NCBI GenBank assembly: GCA_045545665.1 | Contig: JAZQBL010000034.1 | Location: forward strand, 28,788 to 92,787 | From: RGIG7213 sp045545665 | GTDB lineage: Bacteria > Bacillota > Clostridia > Oscillospirales > CAG-272 | DNA length: 64,000 nucleotides | Direction of reading: 5' to 3' | Part shown: positions 31,490 to 40,696 of the stretch, one piece after another | Layout: each line of letters opens with the position of its first letter | How positions within the stretch are numbered: position 1 is the first letter of the stretch | The notes under the pieces: model-generated | What the model saw: only the letters and a program-made list of their open reading frames with translations | Database searches by the model: none | Told to the model about the DNA's origin: nothing | Translations under genes and position numbers: made by a program

Positions 31490-34195
31490 TCATTTCAAAT
31501 ATACTCTTGAAACGATATTGCAAACGATCATCCAGAGCAATTGATAAAGTACGATAACAAGTGATGCTACGCCGCCTTCAAGACCTGCAAAAAGGGAAAA
31601 ACCAATAATCATAAGACCTATAACGATAGATACAGTTGAAACGAGAACACCGGTTTTTATCACAGATGAAAGCTTTCTGCAGTTTGTAAGCGTCCTGAGA
31701 AGTGATTTTGCGGAATTTTTAGATACTATAACGGCATCCGCACTGTTTGTCGTTTCCGAAAGTTCGGACGCATCAGAACATTTAACTACACGAACGGGAT
31801 ATCTCTTGATGTTGATATCACCTGCGAGAAGTGCAGTATCTATGTTTGGGTCAAACGTCTTGACTGCTATACACATACCTGCATCCGTCAAGTGTTGAAG
31901 AATGAGCGAAAAGTCGGAATCGGCCGTATACTTAAGGTAAAGCTTTGCAATTATCGTGCCGCCCGACGCCATATACATGATACGCTTTGCATTTTTTGCT
32001 TCAGCGTTTTCATCGTCTGCGGTATACAGGGGAATGAAGTTTTTCGTTTCCATAAACGCCGCACTTCCGAGCAAAACATGCTCTTCGTTTACGGTAGCTT
32101 CAATACCGTCTGTGTCAACGGAGAATATTTTTACATTATCCGTTTTCTCTATCTCACGTGAAGCATTTTCAAAAACGTCGTACAAAGGACCTCCGAGCTT
32201 TTTGAATACACTCGTTGCGGCGTAAAGTATGTGATCGATCCTATTTTCTCCGTACACGCGAACAGAAAGCAATTTCAAAGCATATGAAGGAAATACCTCT
32301 TTGTCATCGAACGAGACTACGGCAGAGTCCGAAAAATCGTCTGCAACACATTCACCGACGAACGTACTGTCATCATTGAACGCTTCTTTTGATGCTTTGT
32401 AAAGAGGAAATGAGAAAGCAGTAAACAGCGAGGAGGGAATTATAGCGCTTAAAAGTATGAATGCATACGAGAACGAAGAATCAAATCCTTTTTTGAGGAC
32501 CAGCATAGCGACGAAAACTATTACAGCAATCAGCAAACAAGCAAGCGGTATAATCAGAAAATAGGATTTTGCCTTTGAATTTTTACGTGTGTTCTGTACG
32601 AAGTTTTCAATAAAGCTCGTTTTGTTTATTTTAAGCAAAGTCGGATTTTCGGGCAGATAGCTGTAAAAATCGTCACTTTCAACCGTTTTTGTTTCAGGTG
32701 TATACTTATCAATACAATATTTTACTCTGTTACTTGAGATTATCTTGAACGACGATATCTCTCGTTTAAGATCTCGGTACTCGTTGATAAGTGCTGCTGT
32801 TATACACAAAGAGCACGGAGCGAACATAAGCGTTGGATTAGCGGGCGCTGTAATTGCCGTGTATATTCCGAACGCTGCTGTGATGATGACAAAAAATGTA
32901 GGAAGTATCTGCGGGGTGATCTTGCCCTTGAATATTGATTTTATACCTGTAATAAAACTTTCAAAAAAGAAGGCAAAGGTTATAAGAAATAACTGCAGCG
33001 ATAAAAGAACAAGAACTCGGGGATTGGCAACAGGATCAATAAAATGCGGAACGCTGTCGCTAAGTGATACGTATGCTTCAAGCGCAGTTAACACGATGGT
33101 GAACAGCATCGCGCCGATAAACTTCAAGCGAGCTGACGTATAAAGCTTCTTGTATTTATCAAGAAAAGGCTTGCGCTGTGCGGAATTTGTAAATTCATTC
33201 GATGATTTTACCGTTTCACGCTCCATCTTCGGAGTTTTCTCGCCTACGTGTCCCAAGGAAATATTGGCTTGAGATGCCGATATGTCATTATCGTATACAT
33301 CTTCAAGCGCCTTTGAAAAGTCCATCGCATGCATTATCTCATGCTGTGCGTCGTCGTATCCGTCTGTTGATACTTCATTGCTGTTGTACGTTTGGTTATA
33401 ATCGAGATGGTGATCTGAATTCGGAATATCTTCTTCCTTTGCAGGATCATCTGACGAAAATTGAACAGTCGGTTCTGCACTTACACCGTCTGCAACGATG
33501 GTATCTTCTTCACCTTTTTCATCATCACCTGTTTCGTTTATATTTATATCAGTTTTGGTTTCCGCTTTATCTTCGGGTTCATCGTCTTTACTTACAGCGA
33601 GAAAAGCAGCCGTAGGAGCATCCGAAAATTCAACGTCATCAAAATCCGCATCGTTGAAAAAGGAACGCTTCTTTTCGTTTTCTTCGGAATTATCGGCTAT
33701 GTTTATGCTGTTGACACTTCGCTGTGCATCGTTGCTTGAAGATTTCTTTAACGGTGCAGGCTGAAAGACGGAATCGTCAAGTCTGTCAAGCGTATCTGAA
33801 AAACCAACGAGTGAATCGTTGAATTCAATGCTTTCGTCTTTCTTTGTAAATATATCCGTGAGAGTATCGTCTACAAGCTCAAAATCTTCACTTGGCAGAT
33901 TTTTCTCTTTTTTATTTTTATCATCTGTTTCATCAACAGATTTATGTATGTCATCTGCAATCTCATCAATTGAAACATCAATACTGTCATCCGAAATGTC
34001 AGTTTCCGTAAGTTTTTCATCCGTGGATTCATTTTCAGTATCATTTGAATCTGATTTTTCAATGTCCTGTGTATCAGAAAAAATATCATCGCCATCATCG
34101 TCATCACTGTCAACGTCGTTCGATATTCCAAGAGTCATATTTAAACGTCTTATAAGTTCATCAGCGGATATATCATTTTTTTCTTTGTTATCCAT
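31490..34195 (-). CDS. Probable catalytically inactive P-type ATPase-like membrane protein with long acidic N terminus
   Basis: 901 residues. Residues 1-345 are low-complexity, very rich in Asp, Glu and Ser, and surely disordered. The rest has the P1B-type layout: four membrane helices (about 357-470), a ~75-residue cytoplasmic domain, two helices (546-600), a ~245-residue domain and two helices (846-897). N-domain features remain (GIEATVNEEHVLLGSAAFM, 697-715). The key motifs are gone: DKTGT is replaced by DDKEV (630-634), the TGD motif by TFD (780-782), and no TGES, CPx or GDGxND is visible. This points to a pseudoenzyme. Transcribed after rlmB, 27 nt away. Function unknown. Confidence 0.7.
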   Translation of the reverse strand: MDNKEKNDISADELIRRLNMTLGISNDVDSDDDDGDDIFSDTQDIEKSDSNDTENESTDEKLTETDISDDSIDVSIDEIADDIHKSVDETDDKNKKEKNLPSEDFELVDDTLTDIFTKKDESIEFNDSLVGFSDTLDRLDDSVFQPAPLKKSSSNDAQRSVNSINIADNSEENEKKRSFFNDADFDDVEFSDAPTAAFLAVSKDDEPEDKAETKTDININETGDDEKGEEDTIVADGVSAEPTVQFSSDDPAKEEDIPNSDHHLDYNQTYNSNEVSTDGYDDAQHEIMHAMDFSKALEDVYDNDISASQANISLGHVGEKTPKMERETVKSSNEFTNSAQRKPFLDKYKKLYTSARLKFIGAMLFTIVLTALEAYVSLSDSVPHFIDPVANPRVLVLLSLQLFLITFAFFFESFITGIKSIFKGKITPQILPTFFVIITAAFGIYTAITAPANPTLMFAPCSLCITAALINEYRDLKREISSFKIISSNRVKYCIDKYTPETKTVESDDFYSYLPENPTLLKINKTSFIENFVQNTRKNSKAKSYFLIIPLACLLIAVIVFVAMLVLKKGFDSSFSYAFILLSAIIPSSLFTAFSFPLYKASKEAFNDDSTFVGECVADDFSDSAVVSFDDKEVFPSYALKLLSVRVYGENRIDHILYAATSVFKKLGGPLYDVFENASREIEKTDNVKIFSVDTDGIEATVNEEHVLLGSAAFMETKNFIPLYTADDENAEAKNAKRIMYMASGGTIIAKLYLKYTADSDFSLILQHLTDAGMCIAVKTFDPNIDTALLAGDINIKRYPVRVVKCSDASELSETTNSADAVIVSKNSAKSLLRTLTNCRKLSSVIKTGVLVSTVSIVIGLMIIGFSLFAGLEGGVASLVIVLYQLLWMIVCNIVSRVYLK

Positions 34196-34222
34196 ACTTT
34201 ATCCTTTCTTTGCCACAGACAA

Positions 34223-34975
34223 TTATTTTTTTATATATTTTTGCTTTGCAACTTCGTTAAGTATTACAGCGGCCGCACACGATACGTTAAGTGAATTTAC
34301 ATTTCCCAGCATTGGGATGGAAACGGTAAAATCACATTTTGTTTTGACTATGTGCGAAACGCCGCTGCCCTCTGCACCGAGAACTATACATACGCCGCCT
34401 GAAAAATCACAGTCAAAGTAATCTGTTCCGCCAAAGTCAGCGGCGTATATCCAAAGACCTTTCTTTTTCAACTCGTCAACCGTCGAAGCGATATTCGTCA
34501 CTCTTGCTATCGGCAAATACGATGCGGCTCCTGCTGATGCTTTTACCGCTGTTGAATTTACCGTGGCAGATCTTCTTTTCGGAATTATAAGTCCGTGTGC
34601 ACCTGCACATTCACAGGTTCGTATGATCGCACCGAGATTGTGCGGATCTTCTATGCCGTCTGCAATAACGACAAAAGGGTCCTGATCTTTTTCTTTTGCA
34701 AGTGCAAGAATATCACTTACTTCAACGTATTCAGTACCGGGGATAAGAGCACATATGCCCTGGTGTACACCGCCGTCGGTCATTTTATCAAGTTTCGACT
34801 TTTCGGCTTCGATTATCGGTATTCTTTTTTCTTCGGCAATAGCACACAGATACCCTAAAGATCCGGTTCTTTCTGCACGCATTACAAATATTTTGTCAAT
34901 ATCTTTTCCTTTTTTTAAAAGTTCGCGTACCGCATTGCGGCCATATATCAGATTTTCATTTTTTTCAAGTTCCAT
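34223..34975 (-). CDS. rlmB: 23S rRNA (guanosine-2'-O)-methyltransferase RlmB (SpoU/TrmH family)
   Basis: SPOUT-class methyltransferase of 250 residues. The N-terminal substrate-binding domain starts NLIYGRNAVRELLKKGKDIDKIFV. The catalytic domain has motif 1 DGIEDPHNLGAIIRTCECAG, motif 2 IVLGAEGSGVS and motif 3 IPMLGNVNSLNVSCAAAV, which form the SAM-binding knot. It expectedly modifies G2251 of 23S rRNA, though TrmH-like tRNA targets cannot be excluded. It is the first gene of a two-gene minus-strand unit with the acidic P-type ATPase-like protein. Confidence 0.9.
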   Translation of the reverse strand: MELEKNENLIYGRNAVRELLKKGKDIDKIFVMRAERTGSLGYLCAIAEEKRIPIIEAEKSKLDKMTDGGVHQGICALIPGTEYVEVSDILALAKEKDQDPFVVIADGIEDPHNLGAIIRTCECAGAHGLIIPKRRSATVNSTAVKASAGAASYLPIARVTNIASTVDELKKKGLWIYAADFGGTDYFDCDFSGGVCIVLGAEGSGVSHIVKTKCDFTVSIPMLGNVNSLNVSCAAAVILNEVAKQKYIKK

Positions 34976-35079
34976 CGTTCTACTCCAAACAGTACTATAC
35001 TTTATAATAATATCACAAAATTACTGTTTTGTATATATATTTATAAAAATTTACAATATTACTTTCAAAAATATGAGTG

Positions 35080-35108
35080 TTGACATATTTTTCTGCGTAT
35101 GATATAAT
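35080..35108 (+). promoter_or_regulatory. Near-perfect sigma-A promoter for ispE
   Basis: TTGACA (35080-35085), 17-nt spacer, TATAAT (35103-35108) with TGA directly before it. Confidence 0.88.
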
Positions 35109-35131
35109 ACGAAAAAAATCGGAGCTTTTAA

Positions 35132-35980
35132 ATGGATACATTAAAAATAAATGCTTATGCAAAAATCAATCTTTTTTTGGAAGTAAAAGAACGACTTCCG
35201 AACGGTTATCACGACTTACAAAGTATAATGCAATCCGTGGGACTTTGCGACGTGCTTGAATTTCGAAAAACCTCATGCGAAGGCATTCACATAGATTGTC
35301 CGAAAATAGAAGGACCTTGTGAAAATAACTTGATATATAAAGCGGCAAAATGTTTTTTTGATAAGATCGAGATGCCGCTTTCCGGTATAGAAATAAAAGC
35401 CGAAAAACAGATCCCCATCGGTGCAGGTCTTGCGGGCGGATCTACCGATGCCGCTGCTGCTTTGAAAGCTTTGAACACCCTTTACGGTGAACCGTTTTCC
35501 ATGGAGGAACTTATGGCTATAGGAAAAACCGTAGGTGCCGACGTGCCTTTCTGTATTTGCGGAGGAACGGCAATTGCAGAAGGAATAGGAGAAAAATTAA
35601 CGCAGATAAACAAACTGCCGGATTGTTATATCGTTATAGCTATAGGAGACACATCCGTAAGCACAAAATGGGCATTTGAGGAGCTTGACAAAAAAGAAAA
35701 CAGAAATATCAGATCTGCAGAAAATATCATATCAGCTCTGAAAAAAGGAGATCTTAAAGAGATCTCTGACGAATTTTATAATGTCTTTGAAACGGTATCA
35801 CCGTTTGATGAAACGATAAAGAAAATAATGAAATCGTATTCACCGTTCGGTGTACTGATGAGCGGAAGCGGTCCGTCCGTCTTTTCGGTCTATGAAAACG
35901 AAGAAAACGCAAAAAAAGCAAGAACTGAACTTATTTCCAAAGGATACAGAGCCTTTTTGTGTACCCCTGTCAACATTTAA
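35132..35980 (+). CDS. ispE: 4-diphosphocytidyl-2-C-methyl-D-erythritol kinase
   Basis: GHMP kinase of the non-mevalonate (MEP) isoprenoid pathway; phosphorylates CDP-methylerythritol. 282 residues. N-terminal LKINAYAKINLFLEV with NGYHDLQSIMQSV; the ATP loop is IPIGAGLAGGSTDAAAAL; C-terminal FGVLMSGSGPSVF is the third GHMP motif. CGGAGC precedes the ATG. Its presence shows that isoprenoids come from the MEP route, so a dxs gene must exist elsewhere, although it is absent beside ispA in this window. Confidence 0.95.
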   Translation: MDTLKINAYAKINLFLEVKERLPNGYHDLQSIMQSVGLCDVLEFRKTSCEGIHIDCPKIEGPCENNLIYKAAKCFFDKIEMPLSGIEIKAEKQIPIGAGLAGGSTDAAAALKALNTLYGEPFSMEELMAIGKTVGADVPFCICGGTAIAEGIGEKLTQINKLPDCYIVIAIGDTSVSTKWAFEELDKKENRNIRSAENIISALKKGDLKEISDEFYNVFETVSPFDETIKKIMKSYSPFGVLMSGSGPSVFSVYENEENAKKARTELISKGYRAFLCTPVNI

Positions 35981-35984
35981 TATC

Positions 35985-36015
35985 TTCCCGTGCTCTGTCA
36001 CGGGATTTTATTTTG
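35985..36015 (+). terminator. Rho-independent terminator after ispE
   Basis: CCCGTG (35987-35992), loop CTCTGT, CACGGG (35999-36004), then ATTTTATTTT. Confidence 0.8.
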
Positions 36016-36128
36016 AAGAAAAATTACATTTCTTATTGATTTATCAAAGTATTTGTGTTATAATTACTGTTGGGTTATAATAAATTAAATATTTATTGCT
36101 CATTCAGAATGATAACGGAGATTTAAAA

Positions 36129-37127
36129 ATGAAGATTCCTGAAAATTATAAATCATCGCTCGATCTTTATTCAACACAAAAAGCGATATCTCTCATCAAA
36201 CGCATATTCGAGGATAATTTCAGCGGCGCTATGTCACTTCAGCGTGTATCCGCCCCGCTGTTCGTAACGGAAGCATCCGGACTTAACGACAATTTAAATG
36301 GTGTCGAAAGACCCGTAAGCTTCGATATTCCCGCTGTAGGATCGGAAGCGCAGATCGTTCATTCTCTTGCTAAGTGGAAAAGAATGGCTCTTGCGAAATA
36401 CGGATTTTCACACGGCAAAGGTCTCTATACCGATATGAATGCCATAAGACGTGATGAGGATCTTGACAATATTCACTCGATTTACGTCGATCAGTGGGAC
36501 TGGGAAAAGATAATTTACGAAGAAGAACGTACAACAGAATATCTCTACGCAACGGTAAAAAAGATCGTTAATGCAATATGCGATACACAGCAGGCAATAA
36601 ACAATATCTTTCCTCAATTGAACGGTAAACTGAACCGTGATGTTAAATTTATCACAAGTGAGGAGCTTCGTGCTCTTTATCCCGATAAATCTCCCAAAGA
36701 AAGGGAACTTCTGATAGTCAGAGAATACAAGACGGTATTCATCTCTCAGATAGGCAAAAAACTTTCCGACGGCTCGGTACACGACGGACGTGCACCCGAC
36801 TACGATGATTGGGAGCTCAACGGGGATATCCTGTTCTACAATGAAGTTTTGGACATTCCGTTTGAAATATCTTCAATGGGTATAAGAGTAAATGCCGCGT
36901 CTCTTAAAGCACAGCTTGCCGAAAGAGGTGTGTCTGAGTGGGCTGAAAAGCCGTTCCACTCTATGCTTTTGAATAACACTTTACCGCTTACCATAGGCGG
37001 CGGTATAGGACAGTCACGTCTTTGCATGCTGATACTTAACAAGGCTCATATAGGCGAGGTGCAATCATCTATATGGAGCGACGAAATAGTTGATACGTGC
37101 AAAAAACTCGGCGTTGAACTGCTTTGA
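36129..37127 (+). CDS. asnA: Aspartate--ammonia ligase
   Basis: Ammonia-dependent asparagine synthetase, related to class II tRNA synthetases; 332 residues. Motifs include FSGAMSLQRVSAPLFV, LNDNLNGVERPVSFD, KWKRMALAKYGF, KGLYTDMNAIRRDE with the following VDQWDWEK, and LPLTIGGGIGQSRLCM as motif 3. GGAG lies about 9 nt before ATG 36129; a longer frame from 36096 covers that site. The stop overlaps the next start. Confidence 0.95.
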   Translation: MKIPENYKSSLDLYSTQKAISLIKRIFEDNFSGAMSLQRVSAPLFVTEASGLNDNLNGVERPVSFDIPAVGSEAQIVHSLAKWKRMALAKYGFSHGKGLYTDMNAIRRDEDLDNIHSIYVDQWDWEKIIYEEERTTEYLYATVKKIVNAICDTQQAINNIFPQLNGKLNRDVKFITSEELRALYPDKSPKERELLIVREYKTVFISQIGKKLSDGSVHDGRAPDYDDWELNGDILFYNEVLDIPFEISSMGIRVNAASLKAQLAERGVSEWAEKPFHSMLLNNTLPLTIGGGIGQSRLCMLILNKAHIGEVQSSIWSDEIVDTCKKLGVELL

Positions 37128-38470
37128 AAGATAATAATCTTAACGGTATCGGCGATATGGTATCGGCATATGCAAACGGCTCATACGTGCGTTTTCATAT
37201 GCCGGGACACGGCGGTAAAAACAACTGTTACGAGCTGTGTGACATATTCGGCTGTGATGTAACAGAAAATTCCGAAACCGATAATCTTTACGATCCTTCT
37301 TTGGACGGACCCGTTGAAAAAACACTTAAAAAGATCTCCGATATCTACGGAAGCGGTACGTGCGTTGTATCAGCTCACGGTGCAACTGCGGCAATACGTA
37401 CCGCAGTATACGCCTGTACGATCTTAAAGGGAAGAAATTTTTTACTCCACAGATGCGTACATACCTCCGTTATAAATTCTCTTGCTCTGTGCGGTTGTGA
37501 TTTTTGCTTTTTCTCTTCGTTTGAAGAATTTAAAACGCTTATAGAAAGCCGCAGCAATACTACAGTTATCATAACCTCACCCGACTATTACGGCAAAATG
37601 GAAGACGTTTCTTCGTACGTCGGATTATGCAATAAAAACAATTCCTTTCTTATAGTTGACAATTCGCACGGCGCACACCTTCACTGGTGCGGCAAATCAT
37701 TACACCCTGTTGCCGCAGGTGCTCATTTTTGTATTGATTCGGCACATAAGACACTGCCGGTACTTACAGGCGGTGCAATACTTCACAGCAACGTATGCGA
37801 CAGAGAATTACTGCTTTCCGGAATGAGGCTTTTTAATTCAACCTCGCCATCATACCTCATCGCCGCTTCTGTCGACCGTGCAATGGATTATATGAAAAAT
37901 CACGGAAAGCAAGTGACGGATGCACTTATAAAACGTATTGAAACATTTGAAAAAAGCATCTTATCCTGCGGAATAAAACGTGAGCGTTTTAAATTTTACG
38001 ACCCGTGCAGGATAACCCTCATATCTGATGAGATAAACGGCAAATACTATGATATGGAAGCATTCAGCCGTTATTTGCAGAGAAACAAAATAATAGTTGA
38101 ATTTGCAACCGTGGACAGATGCGTTCTCATTCCCTCGTTTTTCACTACTGATGATGAGTTCGAAAAGCTTACGGATACAGTTTTGAATTTTGTAAAAGAA
38201 TTTGAACCGACAGCCGTGCTTTCTTCACTTGACGGATATCCCGTATGCAAACGAACCTTGCGGCTGTTCGATGCCGTGTTTGCAAAAAAAACACCGCTTA
38301 ATGTAAATCTTGCAAAAGGTGCAGTATCAGCCGAAACAAAATATATTTATCCGCCCGGAATACCGATAGTTACCCCGGGGGATGTTATAGACGAAGCAGT
38401 TATCAAGATATTGCTGAAAAACAACATAACCGAAATTGATGTGGTAGATAATGAAAAAGGTTACACTTAA
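37124..38470 (+). CDS. Orn/Lys/Arg decarboxylase-family (fold type I PLP) protein
   Basis: 448 residues, PLP-dependent. The N-terminal FHMPGHGGK motif is typical of the family; VVSAHGATAAIR binds the cofactor phosphate. DNSHGAHLHW holds the PLP-ring Asp region, and DSAHKTLPVLTGG carries the Schiff-base Lys near residue 210. The C-terminal domain ends near YIYPPGIPIVTPGDVI, as in short YaaO-type decarboxylases. The substrate (ornithine, lysine or arginine) cannot be told. TTG start at 37124 overlapping the asnA stop; ATG 37157 is an alternative. The neighbours holB and ricT match the Bacillus yaaO region, but tmk is missing. Confidence 0.85.
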   Translation: MKDNNLNGIGDMVSAYANGSYVRFHMPGHGGKNNCYELCDIFGCDVTENSETDNLYDPSLDGPVEKTLKKISDIYGSGTCVVSAHGATAAIRTAVYACTILKGRNFLLHRCVHTSVINSLALCGCDFCFFSSFEEFKTLIESRSNTTVIITSPDYYGKMEDVSSYVGLCNKNNSFLIVDNSHGAHLHWCGKSLHPVAAGAHFCIDSAHKTLPVLTGGAILHSNVCDRELLLSGMRLFNSTSPSYLIAASVDRAMDYMKNHGKQVTDALIKRIETFEKSILSCGIKRERFKFYDPCRITLISDEINGKYYDMEAFSRYLQRNKIIVEFATVDRCVLIPSFFTTDDEFEKLTDTVLNFVKEFEPTAVLSSLDGYPVCKRTLRLFDAVFAKKTPLNVNLAKGAVSAETKYIYPPGIPIVTPGDVIDEAVIKILLKNNITEIDVVDNEKGYT

Positions 38471-39473
38471 CAGAATATACGGAAATGAAGAAGTAAAGCT
38501 TCTGCTTTCCGGAGCGCTTGAACGCGGCAATTTCTTTCACGCAGTAGTCCTTGCAGGTAAAGAAGGTACAGGAAAAAAGACGCTCGTAAACGACGTTATA
38601 TCGGCTATGGCTTGTTTGTCGGATAACGCTCCGTGCGGAGAATGTGACGTTTGCCGTAAGATACAAAACGGTGAATGTGTTGATGTATACACCATAAAAA
38701 AGCCCGAAAACCGTGCTTTGGTTCCGATCGAATCCATTCGTGATATTTATTCTTCCATATCGTACAAGCCGAACGATCTCGATTTTAAGGTGTATATCTT
38801 ACCCGACGGCGACAAAATCGCTCCGAGAACGCAAAACGCATTATTAAAGCTTTTGGAAGAGCCGCCGGACGGTGTATATTTCTTTATACTTTGTGAAGAT
38901 GAAAACAAGCTTTTGCCGACCATTCGTTCAAGGTGTGAAATATTCCGTCTTGACACACTTCCAGATGACGATATAACAGCTTATTTAAAGCAAAACAATA
39001 TCGAAGGCGATATCAAAACGGCGGTTGCTTTGGCAAAAGGATCTTACGGAAAAGCACTTGATATTCTTTCTTCTGACAGCACAGTGCTTCATCTGCGTAA
39101 CATTTCCGATAAGATGATCGAGCTTCTGTTAAGCAAAACAGGCAGTGAATTTGACCTGATCTCCTATCAGATCGAAAATATAAAATCCATGCAGGATTAT
39201 TGCGACGTTTGCCGGATGATACTTTCCGCAATACGGGATATAATTACAGTAAAACAGGATACAGAGCTGCCGTTTGAATATTTTACAGACCGTGAAGATG
39301 CGGAAACGTATGCGCAAATATATCCTACCGTAACACTTTTGGCAATGTCCGATGTGCTCTTTGAGATCTTGCAAAACGAAAACGTAAACGCAAGACTTAC
39401 CTTGACCGTCACGGAATATTCATCAAGGCTTTGGAAAACAAAATATAACGGAGATAATAAATGTCTGAAATAA
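38451..39473 (+). CDS. holB: DNA polymerase III subunit delta' (HolB)
   Basis: Clamp-loader subunit, 340 residues. AAA+ fold with degenerate P loop AGKEGTGKKTLV, the zinc-binding cysteines in PCGECDVCRK, DGDKIAPRTQNALLKLLEEP and the sensor-like LLPTIRSRCEIFRL, all characteristic. It begins 20 nt inside the preceding gene and overlaps ricT by 13 nt, so the cluster is translationally coupled. Confidence 0.93.
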   Translation: MKKVTLNRIYGNEEVKLLLSGALERGNFFHAVVLAGKEGTGKKTLVNDVISAMACLSDNAPCGECDVCRKIQNGECVDVYTIKKPENRALVPIESIRDIYSSISYKPNDLDFKVYILPDGDKIAPRTQNALLKLLEEPPDGVYFFILCEDENKLLPTIRSRCEIFRLDTLPDDDITAYLKQNNIEGDIKTAVALAKGSYGKALDILSSDSTVLHLRNISDKMIELLLSKTGSEFDLISYQIENIKSMQDYCDVCRMILSAIRDIITVKQDTELPFEYFTDREDAETYAQIYPTVTLLAMSDVLFEILQNENVNARLTLTVTEYSSRLWKTKYNGDNKCLK

Positions 39474-40573
39474 AAACAAATACAAATCAAAAAAATACGT
39501 ATCAGAAGTACGGCAAAAAGCCGTTTAACCAAAATAAATACAACCATAAAGGTAAAGCAAATACAGAAAAGAAAAACGAAAAATACGAACGTCCCGAAAT
39601 AGAGATCCCCGAAGATATGATACCTATGCCCGAGGTTAACGAGGTGACGGATAAAGCTGATAAAAAAAGTCCGTTTTTGGGTGAATTTGTCACGGTTATC
39701 GAAGAGCCTTCCGAAAAACAATATGAAATAGTGGGCGTTAAGTTTGATAATTCGGAAAAAATATATTATTTCAATCCGTGCGACAAGAAATACACACTTT
39801 CTTCGCACGTCATCGTTGAGACTGCACGCGGACTTGAATTCGGCGAAATAACGGTTGAAAATAAGACGGTTGGCGAAAGAGAAGTAATACTTCCTTTAAG
39901 AAACGTCGTGCGCCTTGCGACCGAGGAAGACGAACAGAAGAACAAAGAAAACATCAAGAAAGAAAAAGAAGCTCTTGAAGAATGTCAGAAGCTCGTTGAA
40001 AGGCATGAGCTTCCGATGAAATTGGTTGAAGCTGAGTATACGTTTGACAATTCAAAGCTTTTGTTTTATTTTACTTCGGATACGAGAGTTGATTTCAGAG
40101 AGCTTGTAAAAGATCTTGCCTCGCTTTTCAAAACAAGAATAGAGCTTCGTCAGATCGGTATAAGGGACGAAGCAAAAATGATGGGCGGTCTCGGTATCTG
40201 CGGCAGACCTTTTTGTTGCAAAACATTCTTGAGCGACTGCGGACAGGTATCCATGAAAATGGCAAAAGAACAGAACCTTTCGCTCAATTCCGTGAAGATA
40301 TCGGGAACGTGCGGAAGACTGATGTGCTGTTTGAAATTCGAACACGAAACGTATGAAGAGGAAATAAGATTGACACCTAAAGTCGATTCACTTGTAAGAA
40401 CCCCCGACGGTGACGGTGTCGTCGTTGAATGCTCACCGCTTGCAGGTACGGTGAAGGTAAGGTTATCGGAATCTCCCGATACGCCGCCTAAGCAATATCA
40501 CAGAGACAATGTCAAGAGCATAGGATATATAAAGCGCGAAAAAAACGAAAGTGAAGCAAAAAACAGTAAATAA
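39461..40573 (+). CDS. ricT: PSP1-domain protein RicT (YaaT-like)
   Basis: Member of the PSP1/RicT family, which with RicA and RicF controls RNase Y processing in Bacillus and affects sporulation and competence. 370 residues, longer than the ~275 usual, because of a Lys/Asn-rich N terminus (1-75). Core motifs: VGVKFDNSEKIYYFNP, ARGLEFGEI, GGLGICGRPFCC and SGTCGRLMCCLKFEHE; the paired Cys bind an iron-sulfur cluster in the family. RicA and RicF are not in the window. Confidence 0.9.
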   Translation: MSEIKTNTNQKNTYQKYGKKPFNQNKYNHKGKANTEKKNEKYERPEIEIPEDMIPMPEVNEVTDKADKKSPFLGEFVTVIEEPSEKQYEIVGVKFDNSEKIYYFNPCDKKYTLSSHVIVETARGLEFGEITVENKTVGEREVILPLRNVVRLATEEDEQKNKENIKKEKEALEECQKLVERHELPMKLVEAEYTFDNSKLLFYFTSDTRVDFRELVKDLASLFKTRIELRQIGIRDEAKMMGGLGICGRPFCCKTFLSDCGQVSMKMAKEQNLSLNSVKISGTCGRLMCCLKFEHETYEEEIRLTPKVDSLVRTPDGDGVVVECSPLAGTVKVRLSESPDTPPKQYHRDNVKSIGYIKREKNESEAKNSK

Positions 40574-40696
40574 AACATCAAATGTTGTCGTTTTATTTCG
40601 AAATATACAATGTTTTTTAATATTTATGACATAATGTTGTGTTATCATTGTGACTCGGACTGATAGAGTCCCGATAAAATTTCAGAGGTATTTACA

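Noticed and set aside
33461..34421. Plus-strand Ser/Phe-rich frames opposite the acidic N terminus of the 901-residue protein
   Set aside because: They mirror the Asp/Glu/Ser codons of the other strand, and have no ribosome sites or family features.
40652..40671. Two mutually exclusive 5-bp hairpins before pfkA as an attenuator
   Set aside because: Stems are too short and there is no T tract or conserved aptamer-like sequence.
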